Origin: an uncultured Opitutia bacterium
GTDB lineage: Bacteria > Verrucomicrobiota > Verrucomicrobiia > Opitutales > UBA953
Assembly: GCA_903895475.1 (NCBI GenBank)
Contig: CAITUF010000298.1
Location: 1 to 31,859, forward strand
Direction of reading: 5' to 3'
Length of the DNA stretch: 31,859 nucleotides
Part shown: positions 15,936-24,120 of the stretch, one piece after another
How the letters are laid out: every line of letters starts with the position of its first letter
Position numbering within the stretch: position 1 is the stretch's first letter
Position numbers and translations under genes: made by a program
Notes under the pieces: generated by a model
The model's database searches: none
What the model saw: only the letters and a program-made list of their open reading frames with translations
Told to the model about the DNA's origin: nothing

Positions 15936-18900
15936 GGGCCAGATGGTGCGGACAGGCGTGACAGGAAGCCACGGATTTCCGTGAGTTTCCGCAGGGGGTC
16001 CTTGACGGTCAAGCGGGGAAACCGATTTCCGACTAAGATGGGCTCGGCCGGCCGTCCGGGGCTGATTTGTAGGCAGCGCAGGGTCGTCCCGTCGGTGGAA
16101 ATCGAGGTGATACCCTTGGCTTCCCCTAGGCAGCGAATCTCGGCAAGTTGTAGAAAGGCCGCCGCTTCCGGTGGCAGGCGGCCGTAGCGATCCGTCAGGT
16201 TGGCCCGGAGTTCGGCGACTTCCGCTGCATCCGTCGCCAGTGCGACCTTGCGGAAGGCCTCGATCCGCAGGCGGGTTTCCGGAATCCAATCGGATGGTAA
16301 CGTCGCGGTGAGCAAGGGGCCGTCGCCATCGCTGGAGTGGGTCTGCTCAACGCCAAGGGCGGCTTGGGTGTGGTCGATGAAATCGAGGTTCACCTCGCAC
16401 CGGTCGACGCCCGCCCCACGATCCCCACGGAGTTTGGCGACGCTGCGGCGGAGTAATTGACAATAAAGGTCGAAGCCGACGTTGGCGACGTGGCCGCTCT
16501 GGGCCGCGCCGAGAATATTGCCCGCGCCGCGGAGCTCGAGGTCGCGCATAGCAATACGGAAGCCGGCCCCCAGTTGATTGTATTGGCGAATGGCGGAGAG
16601 GCGGCGATGGGCGGTGCCGACTAAAGCGGCATGCCGATGCAGAAAGAGGTAAGCGTAGGCTTGGCGATTAAACCGCCCGACGCGCCCACGGAGTTGATAA
16701 AGCTGTGCGAGGCCAAACCGATCGGCCCCTTCAATGATCAGCGTATTGCAGTTGGGTATATCGAGGCCGGTCTCGATGATGGTCGTGCAGACGAGGACGT
16801 CGTACTCCCCCGCGACGAAGGCCGACATGGTTTCTTCCAGTTCGCCTGCACCCATCTGGCCGTGGCCAACAATGATGCGCGCTTTGGGTACCAAGGCGGC
16901 CAGCCGTTCGGCAACGGCCCGGATGGTCTCCACGCGATTGTGCAGGTAGAAGACTTGGCCGCCGCGGGCCAGCTCGGCCTTCACGGCATCGCGTACGAGT
17001 TTCTCATCGTAGCTGCGGACGACGGTGCGGATGGGGAGGCGTTCGCGTGGGGGCGTCTCAATGACGCTCAGGTCGCGGGCGCCGACGAGGGCGAGGTAAA
17101 GCGTCCGTGGAATCGGGGTCGCACTCATGGCAAGCACATCGACCTCGGTGCGCATCTCCTTCAGGCGTTCCTTGTGGCGGACGCCGAAGCGGTGCTCTTC
17201 ATCGATGATGACGAGGCCGAGTTTGCCGAAGGAGGTGCCATCGGAGAGCAGGGCGTGCGTGCCGACTACGATGTCAACTGTGCCCGCGGCGGCGCGGGCA
17301 CGGACGTTAGCTTTTTGCTTGGCGGTGCGGAAGCCGCTCAGCAGTTCGACGGAGATGGGCCAGCGCGCCAAGCGTTCCCGGAAGCTTTCATAGTGCTGCT
17401 GCGCGAGCACCGTCGTGGGTGCGAGGATCGCGACTTGCCGTCCGCCGAGGACGCACTTGAACGTGGCGCGCAAGGCCACCTCGGTCTTGCCGAAGCCCAC
17501 GTCGCCGCTGACGAGACGATCCATCGGGGCGGCCCGTTCCATGTCGCCCTTGACGTCTGCGATGGCACGCGTCTGGTCGGGGGTCTCGCGGTGGGGGAAG
17601 GAGCGTTCGAACTCGCCCATCCAGGCATTATCGGCGTCTTTCGGGTGGGCGATACCCGGCTTAGTGGAACGGGCTGCTTGCATGGCGAGCAACTGCGCCG
17701 CGAGGTCCGCGGTGGCTTTCTCGGCGGCTTTCCGCGAGCGTTCCCAGCCGCCGCCTCCGAGCTTAGAAAGTTTGGGCGTGGCCCGGCCGATACCGATATA
17801 ACGCGAGAGTAGGTGCGACTCCCGGACCGGGAGGTGCAGCATCGATTTCTCGGCAAACTCCAGTCCGATGAAGTCTTCGGTGCGGCCGTTGTGTTCGTGG
17901 GCCTTGATGCCGCGGAAGAGGCAGATGCCCTGAGTCACGTGCACCAAGGCATCGCCGTCGGCGAGCTCACCGAAGTCGAGTGCCCGTCCGATAGCAGCGC
18001 GGACAGCGGTGCGGCGGCGCGGCAACGAAGCGAGGGGGCGTTTCCGGCGGCCGAAGAGCTCGCGCTCCGTGAGCAGGACGAGGCCAGTCTTGAGTAAACC
18101 CGACAGTTTACCGGGTGCTAGCAAGAGCCCGCCGCCAAAGCGCCCGGCGCAGACCCGCGGTTTGAATCCGCGGATGGCACCGGCTTTAACTTCGGCGATC
18201 AAGCGGTCGACTGATCCGTCCGTATCGCCGGTGAGCAGGCAAGGCCGGCCGTCCTTCGCGAGGGCGGCTGCGGCACGGAGCAGGGCAGGGCGGTGTTCGC
18301 TGCCTTCGGTGGCTGAGCCGATGAGGAGCGTTTCGGCTGGTTGGCATTCGAGCCCCTGCGCGTCGTAGCCCAATGGGGTCTCATCCGATTCTTCCAGAAT
18401 AAGCTGCGGTAGTTTCGTGGCGTGCAGTTCGACGCATAGGATATCCTCGTGGGCGCGGTCGACGGAGATGATGAGGGCGCCCGCCGGGAGGTGCTTGAAA
18501 AAGGGGGCTTCTGCGGCCTGGCCGGAGTCATCGCGCGGGGCGCAGATCACCAGCCCGTCGACTTCGCCTTCGCTCCGTTGCGTGGCGGGGTCGAAGGGTC
18601 GAATGGATTCAACCTTATCGCCAAAGAGATCGATGCGCACGGGCATCTGCGCGTTCAGTGGGTAGACGTCGAGGATGCCGCCGCGCAGGGCGTATTCGCC
18701 GGGCTGTTCGCAGAGTGCTTCGTGGTCGTAACTGAAATCCACGGCGAGGCGTTGGGCGAAGGCCCGTAGCTCGAGGGTGTCGCCTTTGCGGATAACCATC
18801 TCCGCGCGTGCGGCGGTTTCAGGCGCGGGCGACCGGCGGGCTAAGGAACCCGGTGTGCATGCGATGAGTAATGGTCGTTGGGCATCGTGGCTACCATGGC

Positions 18901-19165
18901 GCAGCAGGGAGAGCACGCCGAGTAAGTCGCAATCCGCTTCGAAGGCCGGGACAGCGGCGTCGGCCTCGGTCAACGTCCGAGCGACGGGCTGCGCACCGTT
19001 TAGCAAGGTCAAGAGCTGCGCTGTCTCCTCCGCCAAGGTTTCGGCGGCGCCGAGGTTGGAGGCGAGCAGGACAATGACGCTATGGGCGGCGCCCTCCGAA
19101 CAGGCTACGGGCGCCCAAGCGTGCGCGGGCACGCCGGTTAGGGCACGGCGTGACTGAACGGACAT
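15932..19165 (-). CDS. mfd: Transcription-repair coupling factor Mfd
   Basis: A 1077-residue DNA translocase, slightly shorter than E. coli Mfd (1148). The N-terminal UvrB-like region (about 140-200, YALRGGILDVYPL) can contact UvrA. A CarD-like RNA-polymerase interaction domain (about 400-460, GDALVHVTQGICLFRGI) follows. The helicase motor has Walker A GDVGFGKTE (554-562), DEEH (655-658), and GRVGR further on, ending with the TRCF domain. It removes polymerase stalled at lesions and recruits repair. It heads the operon with the isomerase and malQ. A short inverted repeat (TCCCG/CGGGA, 19165-19183) touches the ATG and might fold in the mRNA. No Shine-Dalgarno. Confidence 0.96.
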   Translation of the reverse strand: MSVQSRRALTGVPAHAWAPVACSEGAAHSVIVLLASNLGAAETLAEETAQLLTLLNGAQPVARTLTEADAAVPAFEADCDLLGVLSLLRHGSHDAQRPLLIACTPGSLARRSPAPETAARAEMVIRKGDTLELRAFAQRLAVDFSYDHEALCEQPGEYALRGGILDVYPLNAQMPVRIDLFGDKVESIRPFDPATQRSEGEVDGLVICAPRDDSGQAAEAPFFKHLPAGALIISVDRAHEDILCVELHATKLPQLILEESDETPLGYDAQGLECQPAETLLIGSATEGSEHRPALLRAAAALAKDGRPCLLTGDTDGSVDRLIAEVKAGAIRGFKPRVCAGRFGGGLLLAPGKLSGLLKTGLVLLTERELFGRRKRPLASLPRRRTAVRAAIGRALDFGELADGDALVHVTQGICLFRGIKAHEHNGRTEDFIGLEFAEKSMLHLPVRESHLLSRYIGIGRATPKLSKLGGGGWERSRKAAEKATADLAAQLLAMQAARSTKPGIAHPKDADNAWMGEFERSFPHRETPDQTRAIADVKGDMERAAPMDRLVSGDVGFGKTEVALRATFKCVLGGRQVAILAPTTVLAQQHYESFRERLARWPISVELLSGFRTAKQKANVRARAAAGTVDIVVGTHALLSDGTSFGKLGLVIIDEEHRFGVRHKERLKEMRTEVDVLAMSATPIPRTLYLALVGARDLSVIETPPRERLPIRTVVRSYDEKLVRDAVKAELARGGQVFYLHNRVETIRAVAERLAALVPKARIIVGHGQMGAGELEETMSAFVAGEYDVLVCTTIIETGLDIPNCNTLIIEGADRFGLAQLYQLRGRVGRFNRQAYAYLFLHRHAALVGTAHRRLSAIRQYNQLGAGFRIAMRDLELRGAGNILGAAQSGHVANVGFDLYCQLLRRSVAKLRGDRGAGVDRCEVNLDFIDHTQAALGVEQTHSSDGDGPLLTATLPSDWIPETRLRIEAFRKVALATDAAEVAELRANLTDRYGRLPPEAAAFLQLAEIRCLGEAKGITSISTDGTTLRCLQISPGRPAEPILVGNRFPRLTVKDPLRKLTEIRGFLSRLSAPSGP

Positions 19166-19280
19166 CCCGCTATCGAGTCGGGAAGACCGGAAGCGTCAAA
19201 CCCAACCCCTCAGTTCAGGACCTCTTCCGCGATTTCGTTTCAGGGTTCGACGTGGCCTTGATTACGGCCGGTCCGCAGAC

Positions 19281-20348
19281 ATGAGTATTTCCATGACTAG
19301 TCTCACGCGCTTTCTCGCCCTGCTGGCCTGCCTGCAGTCATTCGCCCAGGATAACCGCAACGCCCTCGGCCACGGCCCCGCCCGCTATTCCCTCGACCTC
19401 CAATGGGCCAAGGCCGATCCGGCCGTCGCTCCGGTGGTGAACTCACATGCGCTCGCCGAAGATAAGGCCGGCCGCATCTATCTCGTCACCGACCACCCGA
19501 AGAACGATTTCATCATCTTCGAGAAGGATGGTCGGTATGTCCGGTCGATCAGCGCTGGCCTCGGCGGTGGGCATAGCCTGGAGATCTTCCAGAAAGATGG
19601 CGTGGAGTATCTGGTGCACGTCGACTCCGGCTGGCACATGGCCGCCGAGGGCTGGAATCCCTCCGCGGTTGAGGGTCGGATCACGTTGCTGACGACCGAG
19701 GGTAAGGTCGTGCGCAAATTCCCAACGCCGAAGGAGCTCGGCCTGAGTGACGGCAAGTTCATGCCGTGCGACGTCGCGTGGACGCCGGCCGGTACGTTGC
19801 TCGTCGCTGATGGCTACGGCTCGAACTTCATCTATGAGTTCTCTTTCGAAGGAAAGCTGCTCAAGAAATGGGGCGGGCCCACGAAGGACGCCGCGAGTCT
19901 CAGTAACGCGCATGGCATCTCGATTGACGCCGCCGACCCGCGCGGTCCGCTCGTGTGGGTGCCTTCACGCAGTCAGAATCAGATCAAGGCGTTCACTTTG
20001 GACGGAAAGCATGTCGACACCATCGACCTGCCGGGCGCTTTCGCAGGACAGCTCTTCTTCCGTGGCGACAAGATCTACACTGCCGTGTGCTGGAGTAAGG
20101 ATGCCTCGGGTAAGCGCCTTGCGCAGTCGGGCTTCCTGCTGGTGCTTGACCGGGCCACGAAGAAAGTCCTCAGCGCGCCGGGCGGCAACGAACCCAAGTA
20201 TCTCGACGGCAAACTGCAACCGCTCACGCAGGCGCAGGCTATCTTCAAGCACGGCCACGACCTCTTCGTCGATTCCGCTGGCGATATCTATCTCGGCGAA
20301 TGGAACGCCGACCGCCGCTACCCATCCAAGCTGACCTTGGTGAAGTAA
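19281..20348 (+). CDS. Secreted beta-propeller protein (NHL-like)
   Basis: A 355-residue protein with a Sec signal (TSLTRFLALLACLQSFAQ). The rest repeats a blade pattern of about 40-50 residues with strands such as AGRIYLVTD, GTLLVADGYGSNFIYEFS, and GDIYLGEWNADR. It resembles six-bladed NHL/peptidyl-hydroxyglycine-lyase-like propellers that are abundant and poorly characterised in Planctomycetes and Verrucomicrobia. HGHDLFVDSAGDIYLGEW near the end is the most conserved-looking part. It probably acts outside the cytoplasm in binding or carbohydrate catabolism, but no catalytic site is evident. It is monocistronic and converges on the DUF1826-like gene with one base between stops. Confidence 0.8.
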   Translation: MSISMTSLTRFLALLACLQSFAQDNRNALGHGPARYSLDLQWAKADPAVAPVVNSHALAEDKAGRIYLVTDHPKNDFIIFEKDGRYVRSISAGLGGGHSLEIFQKDGVEYLVHVDSGWHMAAEGWNPSAVEGRITLLTTEGKVVRKFPTPKELGLSDGKFMPCDVAWTPAGTLLVADGYGSNFIYEFSFEGKLLKKWGGPTKDAASLSNAHGISIDAADPRGPLVWVPSRSQNQIKAFTLDGKHVDTIDLPGAFAGQLFFRGDKIYTAVCWSKDASGKRLAQSGFLLVLDRATKKVLSAPGGNEPKYLDGKLQPLTQAQAIFKHGHDLFVDSAGDIYLGEWNADRRYPSKLTLVK

Positions 20349-20349
20349 C

Positions 20350-21042
20350 TCAGCTAATCAGCAGTAGTCGCGGTGAGCCGGGGTGGTTCGCGGGGGCCCG
20401 ATGGATACACGGCAGAACGGGGCTACCGGGCCACTGCGTCGCAATCCGCCATAAGGAGAACTGGCCGAAGGGGTAGGGCGCGGCGCCCGTCTTGGGCACA
20501 TAGTGGAGGTCGTACGAATGATCAGTCAGGAACTCGGCGAAGCCGCTGTCGTCTGCCCCGCCGTATTCTCTTAGCAACGCCGCTCGAATCTCGGGTTGGT
20601 CCACCTTCCGCCCCGCTACTTCGTTAGCGAGGCCTTCGCTGCAGGCGCCGTGGTAGGTGCAGAGCCAGGTGTCGACCTCGACCGGTGCGCTGTCGACGTG
20701 GAAGGACAGCACGTCCGTCGGCACGGTGCCGGCGTCGACTCCGCGGATGCAGTCATAGATGCAGTTCAGCGACGGGTCGAGGTCGTGGGCGCGTAGAAGT
20801 TCCTGGTCGGCGAGCAGGGCCTCGGCCGCGAGCTGGCCGGCGGGGCTGAGGTCGAGGGCCTGGAGGCGTTCGTCGTCGATGGTCACGATGCCGTTCCCTG
20901 TGCCCAACTGGGCAATCACCTCGGCATAGTCGCCTGGTAACGTACGTTCCCAGCAGAGGGCATTAACATCGCCCGCGAAGGGCGTAGCGAGGAGCTCGGT
21001 GAAGCTCCGTACCTGGCGGACGCGCTGCGTGGCGTTGGCCAT
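20350..21042 (-). CDS. DUF1826-like protein with an HxD...H...R pattern
   Basis: A 230-residue protein. It resembles DUF1826 as I remember it: an early CWERTLP segment, a central FHVDSAPVEVDTWLCTYHG segment and a late IHRAP...RLLL segment. The order His115-x-Asp117, then His214, then Arg225 eleven residues later, is what Fe(II)/2-oxoglutarate oxygenases use for metal and cofactor; whether it works that way is inference. Pseudomonas DUF1826 genes, as I recall, lie in a zinc-starvation locus, but no such genes are seen here. The frame is open to a TTG at 21075; ATG 21042 is preferred because it lies just after the esterase stop at 21048. The match is moderate, so the family name is tentative. 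Confidence 0.6.
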   Translation of the reverse strand: MANATQRVRQVRSFTELLATPFAGDVNALCWERTLPGDYAEVIAQLGTGNGIVTIDDERLQALDLSPAGQLAAEALLADQELLRAHDLDPSLNCIYDCIRGVDAGTVPTDVLSFHVDSAPVEVDTWLCTYHGACSEGLANEVAGRKVDQPEIRAALLREYGGADDSGFAEFLTDHSYDLHYVPKTGAAPYPFGQFSLWRIATQWPGSPVLPCIHRAPANHPGSPRLLLIS

Positions 21043-21047
21043 CCGGC

Positions 21048-21968
21048 TCAGCGGAAGAGCTGTTGGCTGAACCAATAAAGCGCGTTGCGCCAGTGCGTCG
21101 GGTCGTGCCCGTTGCCATCCACGTGCCAGACGTGCGGCACTTCCTTTTCCTTGAGGTAAGTATGCATGCCTTGGCTGATGCTCAGTAAGCCATCGCGATT
21201 ACCGCAGGAAACCCAGAGAAGCTTCAGTTGCTTTTTGGCGGCCACCGGGTCGGGGAGCAGCGTGGCGGGCGGCTTCGTGTTGGGAGCCGCGGAGAAGCCG
21301 CCTACCCAGGCGAAAGTGTCGAGATGGCTTAACCCGAAGTTGAAGGTCTGGCCGCCGCCCATGGAGAGACCAGCGAGGGCGCGCTGCTCGCGCTTGGCGT
21401 CGGCACTGTACTTCTTTTCGATGGTCGGAATCACGTCATCGAGGAGGTCGCGTTCAAAGTTGGCGAAGGCCGGTGCGGCGGCGTAGATATCGCCCGTGGC
21501 GCGGTCATCTTTGCGCGCCCGACCGTTCGGTAAGACCACAATCATCGGCTTGACTTTGCCGGCCGCGATGAGGTTGTCGAAGAGCACGTCGACTTTGGCA
21601 AAGCGTTGCCATTCGTTCTCGTCGCCCCCGATGCCGTGTAAAAGGTAGAGCACTGGGTAAGACTTATCCTTGCTGTAACCTGGGGGCGTGTAGACCTGTA
21701 GACGGCGGGTGGTGCCGACGGTCTTGGATACGTACTCGATGCCCTCGAGCTTGCCGCGGGGAATATCTTCTTGGCGTTGGAAGATGCTCGCCGGCGGTTC
21801 GCCGTAGGCGGGCTTGTCATCAGGACCAAGCACGATGGGTCGTCCCTTTCCGGTTTTGGCCTTCGCCGGTTGTGCCGTAGGTGTGGTGGGCTTGGTTTCT
21901 TCGGCCGCGCCCGCAGCCCGTGTGATTAGGCTGAAGGACAGCAGACCGAGCAGGAGGGCGGGGCGCAT
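21048..21968 (-). CDS. Secreted esterase (feruloyl-esterase / esterase D-like)
   Basis: A 306-residue alpha/beta hydrolase with a signal peptide (MRPALLLGLLSFSLITRAAG). A Pro/Thr/Lys-rich linker (about 25-55) precedes the enzyme core. The oxyanion region is YLLHGIGGDENEW, the nucleophile is Ser202 in GLSMGGG, and Asp259 (CGNRDG) and His288 (GNGHDPTHW) complete the triad. Family members release ferulic or acetyl groups from plant xylan, and many sit in xylanase operons. Here it lies 5 bases upstream of the DUF1826-like gene. The exact substrate cannot be read from sequence. Confidence 0.88.
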   Translation of the reverse strand: MRPALLLGLLSFSLITRAAGAAEETKPTTPTAQPAKAKTGKGRPIVLGPDDKPAYGEPPASIFQRQEDIPRGKLEGIEYVSKTVGTTRRLQVYTPPGYSKDKSYPVLYLLHGIGGDENEWQRFAKVDVLFDNLIAAGKVKPMIVVLPNGRARKDDRATGDIYAAAPAFANFERDLLDDVIPTIEKKYSADAKREQRALAGLSMGGGQTFNFGLSHLDTFAWVGGFSAAPNTKPPATLLPDPVAAKKQLKLLWVSCGNRDGLLSISQGMHTYLKEKEVPHVWHVDGNGHDPTHWRNALYWFSQQLFR

Positions 21969-22019
21969 GGAAAGGAAGTTAGCATCACCCGCCTCCCCCA
22001 GCAGTCAACCTTCGCGAGA

Positions 22020-22796
22020 TTACTTCAGCCCAAATCGCTTGATGAATTCCTTGGCGAGCGCCGCGTAGGCGACGGCACCTGGGGAATGGACGTCGTACTG
22101 GAAAATCGTCTGGCCGTGGCTCGGGCACTCCGACAGTCGGATGGTGCGTGGAATCATGGTTTCCATGACGAGCGTAGGGAAGTGGGTCTTCACTTCTTCG
22201 ACGACCTGACGGGAGAGCTTCGTGCGTACGTCGTACATCGTCATCACGATGCCCCCGAGCGCGAGTTTGTCGGTGGCGCCAGCGTCCTTGAGTTGGTCGA
22301 CCACGCCGACGATCTGGCCGAGGCCTTCCATCGCGAGGTATTCCGTTTGTAGCGTCACGAATAAGTAGTCTGAGGCGCTGAGCGCGTTCATCGAGAGCAT
22401 GCCAAGGGCTGGCGGGCAATCGATGAGGATGGCTCCGTAGATCTTAGCGTCGATGATAGGGGCGAGGCTGGCGCGAAGACGACCGAGGTAATTCTCGGCT
22501 TGGGCGAGTTCGGACTCCACGGCCGCGAGGTCGACCTCGGAAGGGATGAGGTCGAGTTTTTCGGTCGAGGTCACCACGATCATGTCAGCGGCCGTGGCTT
22601 CGCCGTGCAGGACCTTGTAGAGGGATTTACCTTCGGTCTTCTCGATGCCGAGCGCACTGGTCGCGTTCGCCTGGGCGTCGAGGTCGACGAGCAGGGTGCG
22701 GATACCTTGGCGGGCGAGGCCTGCTGCCAGATTGACGGCGGTGGTCGTCTTGCCGACGCCGCCTTTCTGGTTCGCGATGGAAAAGACCTTGGTCAC
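22020..22796 (-). CDS. ParA-family ATPase, orphan
   Basis: A 258-residue protein with the deviant Walker A KGGVGKTT (11-18) of ParA/Soj/MinD ATPases, the DLDAQANATSALG loop, the IDCPPALG Walker B and a C-terminal ALAKEFIKRFG helix. It matches chromosomal Soj-type ParA in length. Such proteins dimerise with ATP, bind DNA without sequence preference and move partner complexes. No parB follows, and no parS-like site was seen. I choose GTG 22796, one base after the fabV stop, giving the usual start MTKVFSIANQ. An ATG at 22838 would add 14 residues and overlap fabV by 41 bases. Pairing with fabV is unusual. Confidence 0.88.
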   Translation of the reverse strand: MTKVFSIANQKGGVGKTTTAVNLAAGLARQGIRTLLVDLDAQANATSALGIEKTEGKSLYKVLHGEATAADMIVVTSTEKLDLIPSEVDLAAVESELAQAENYLGRLRASLAPIIDAKIYGAILIDCPPALGMLSMNALSASDYLFVTLQTEYLAMEGLGQIVGVVDQLKDAGATDKLALGGIVMTMYDVRTKLSRQVVEEVKTHFPTLVMETMIPRTIRLSECPSHGQTIFQYDVHSPGAVAYAALAKEFIKRFGLK

Positions 22797-22797
22797 C

Positions 22798-24000
22798 TTA
22801 AACGTTCTCGATGGGGCGTTCGACTTCGGTCGGGGCATCGTAGTCTACGCCCGTGAGGCCGAAGCCGAAGTTTTTAAGGAAGTCGGACTGGTAACCGGCG
22901 AAATCGCCGTATTGGTCGAAAGTCTCGGTGGTCACGAGCGGCCAGATATCGAAGACGGCTTTTTGGATTTCCGGCAGCATTTCCAAGTCATCGATGCGGA
23001 CGCGGCCGTTGTCGTCGAAGTCGAGGGCGTTGTCGTTGTACATCTGCTTCTCGAAGAGGCGCTGGATTTGTTCGATGCAGCCTTCGTGATCGCCCTTCGC
23101 CTTCATGATTTTGAAGAGCAGGGAAACGTAGAGCGGGACCACGGGAATCGCGGAACTGGCTTGGGTGACAACGGCCTTGTTGACGGAGACGAAGGCGCGG
23201 CCACGGTGCAGCTTCATGAGGTCGTCGATCTTGCGGCTGGCCCGCTCGAGGTCTTCCTTGGCCTTGCCGATGGTGCCGTCCTTGTAGATGGGCCAGGTGA
23301 CTTGCGGTCCGATATAGGAATAGGCGACCGTCTGGCAGCCTTCCTTGATCACACCGGCGCCGTCGAGGGCGTTCATCCAGAGCTCCCAGTCTTCGCCCCC
23401 CATGACCTTGACGGTGTGGGCAATTTCCTCGGCGTTCGCGGTGTCGAGGGTCACGTCGTTCACGACCTTACGGTCGGTGTCGAGGTTCTTGGCGTGGAAG
23501 GGCGCGCCGGTTGGCTTGAGCGTCGACTTGTAGGTGACGCCATCTGGGGCGGTCCGCCGAGGGGAGGCGAGTGAGTAGACGATGAGGTCAACCTTGCCGC
23601 CGGGCATCTTGGATTTAATCGCTTCGATGACTTGAGCCTTGAGCTCGGCGGAAAAGGCATCGCCGTTCAGCGAGATCGCGGTGAGGCCCGCCTTCTTGGC
23701 TTCGGCGTGGAAGCCGGTGGTGTTGTACCAGCCTGGGCTGCCGGCCTTGTCGCCTTCGCCGTTGCGTTCGAAGAAGATGCCGAGGGTAGCCGCTCCGGAA
23801 CCGAAAGCCGCGGCGATGCGCGAGGAGAGTCCGTAGCCCGTAGAGGCGCCGATGACCAAGACTGACTTCGGGCCACCCTTGAGTGCAGGCCGGGACTTGA
23901 CGTGCGCAATCTGTTCACGGACGTGGGCCGCACATCCTTCCGGGTGGGAAGTGATACAAATGAAGCCACGCACGCGGGGTTTCAGGACTTGAAGAGACAT
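22798..24000 (-). CDS. fabV: Trans-2-enoyl-ACP/CoA reductase FabV
   Basis: A 400-residue member of the short-chain-dehydrogenase-like FabV family, which reduces the trans-2 double bond in the last step of each fatty-acid elongation cycle using NADH. Visible features: the NAD loop GASTGYGL (51-58) and the Y-x8-K catalytic pair (Tyr239, Lys248), spaced as in FabV rather than FabI. MSLQVLKPRVRGFICITSHPEGC is a normal FabV N-terminus, so ATG 24000 is used although the frame is open to 24066. FabV enzymes are often resistant to triclosan. No Shine-Dalgarno. A perfect palindrome lies 23 bases upstream, and parA follows 1 base downstream. Confidence 0.95.
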   Translation of the reverse strand: MSLQVLKPRVRGFICITSHPEGCAAHVREQIAHVKSRPALKGGPKSVLVIGASTGYGLSSRIAAAFGSGAATLGIFFERNGEGDKAGSPGWYNTTGFHAEAKKAGLTAISLNGDAFSAELKAQVIEAIKSKMPGGKVDLIVYSLASPRRTAPDGVTYKSTLKPTGAPFHAKNLDTDRKVVNDVTLDTANAEEIAHTVKVMGGEDWELWMNALDGAGVIKEGCQTVAYSYIGPQVTWPIYKDGTIGKAKEDLERASRKIDDLMKLHRGRAFVSVNKAVVTQASSAIPVVPLYVSLLFKIMKAKGDHEGCIEQIQRLFEKQMYNDNALDFDDNGRVRIDDLEMLPEIQKAVFDIWPLVTTETFDQYGDFAGYQSDFLKNFGFGLTGVDYDAPTEVERPIENV

Positions 24001-24022
24001 GGGAGGACTTTTGGAGGGGCTG

Positions 24023-24038
24023 GGATTGAGTTCAATCC
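24023..24038. promoter_or_regulatory. Palindrome upstream of fabV (candidate operator)
   Basis: GGATTGA, two bases, TCAATCC: a perfect 7-base inverted repeat in the 120-base divergent gap between fabV and the aminotransferase, ending 23 bases before the fabV ATG. Dyads of this size are typical of dimeric repressors. A TTGAAC on the minus strand overlaps it and may be a -35 box. Confidence 0.45.
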
Positions 24039-24120
24039 TGGAAGTGAGGTGACGGCGTAGTCCCATCGCTGTTGTCGTTTCCGCCCTCCATCCTCGACTA
24101 AGCCCTCGATTCAGTCATCT

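Noticed and set aside
15936..16289. N-terminal extension of the SurA-like gene
   Set aside because: The extra 118 residues are low-pattern and overlap mfd; ATG 15935 gives a signal peptide and an ATGA junction.
16631..17812. Plus-strand frame of 393 codons opposite mfd
   Set aside because: Antisense shadow in GC-rich DNA; the minus-strand product has all helicase motifs.
22645..23574. Plus-strand frame of 309 codons opposite parA and fabV
   Set aside because: It spans two well-supported minus-strand genes and shows low-complexity Val/Asp/Glu content typical of antisense frames.
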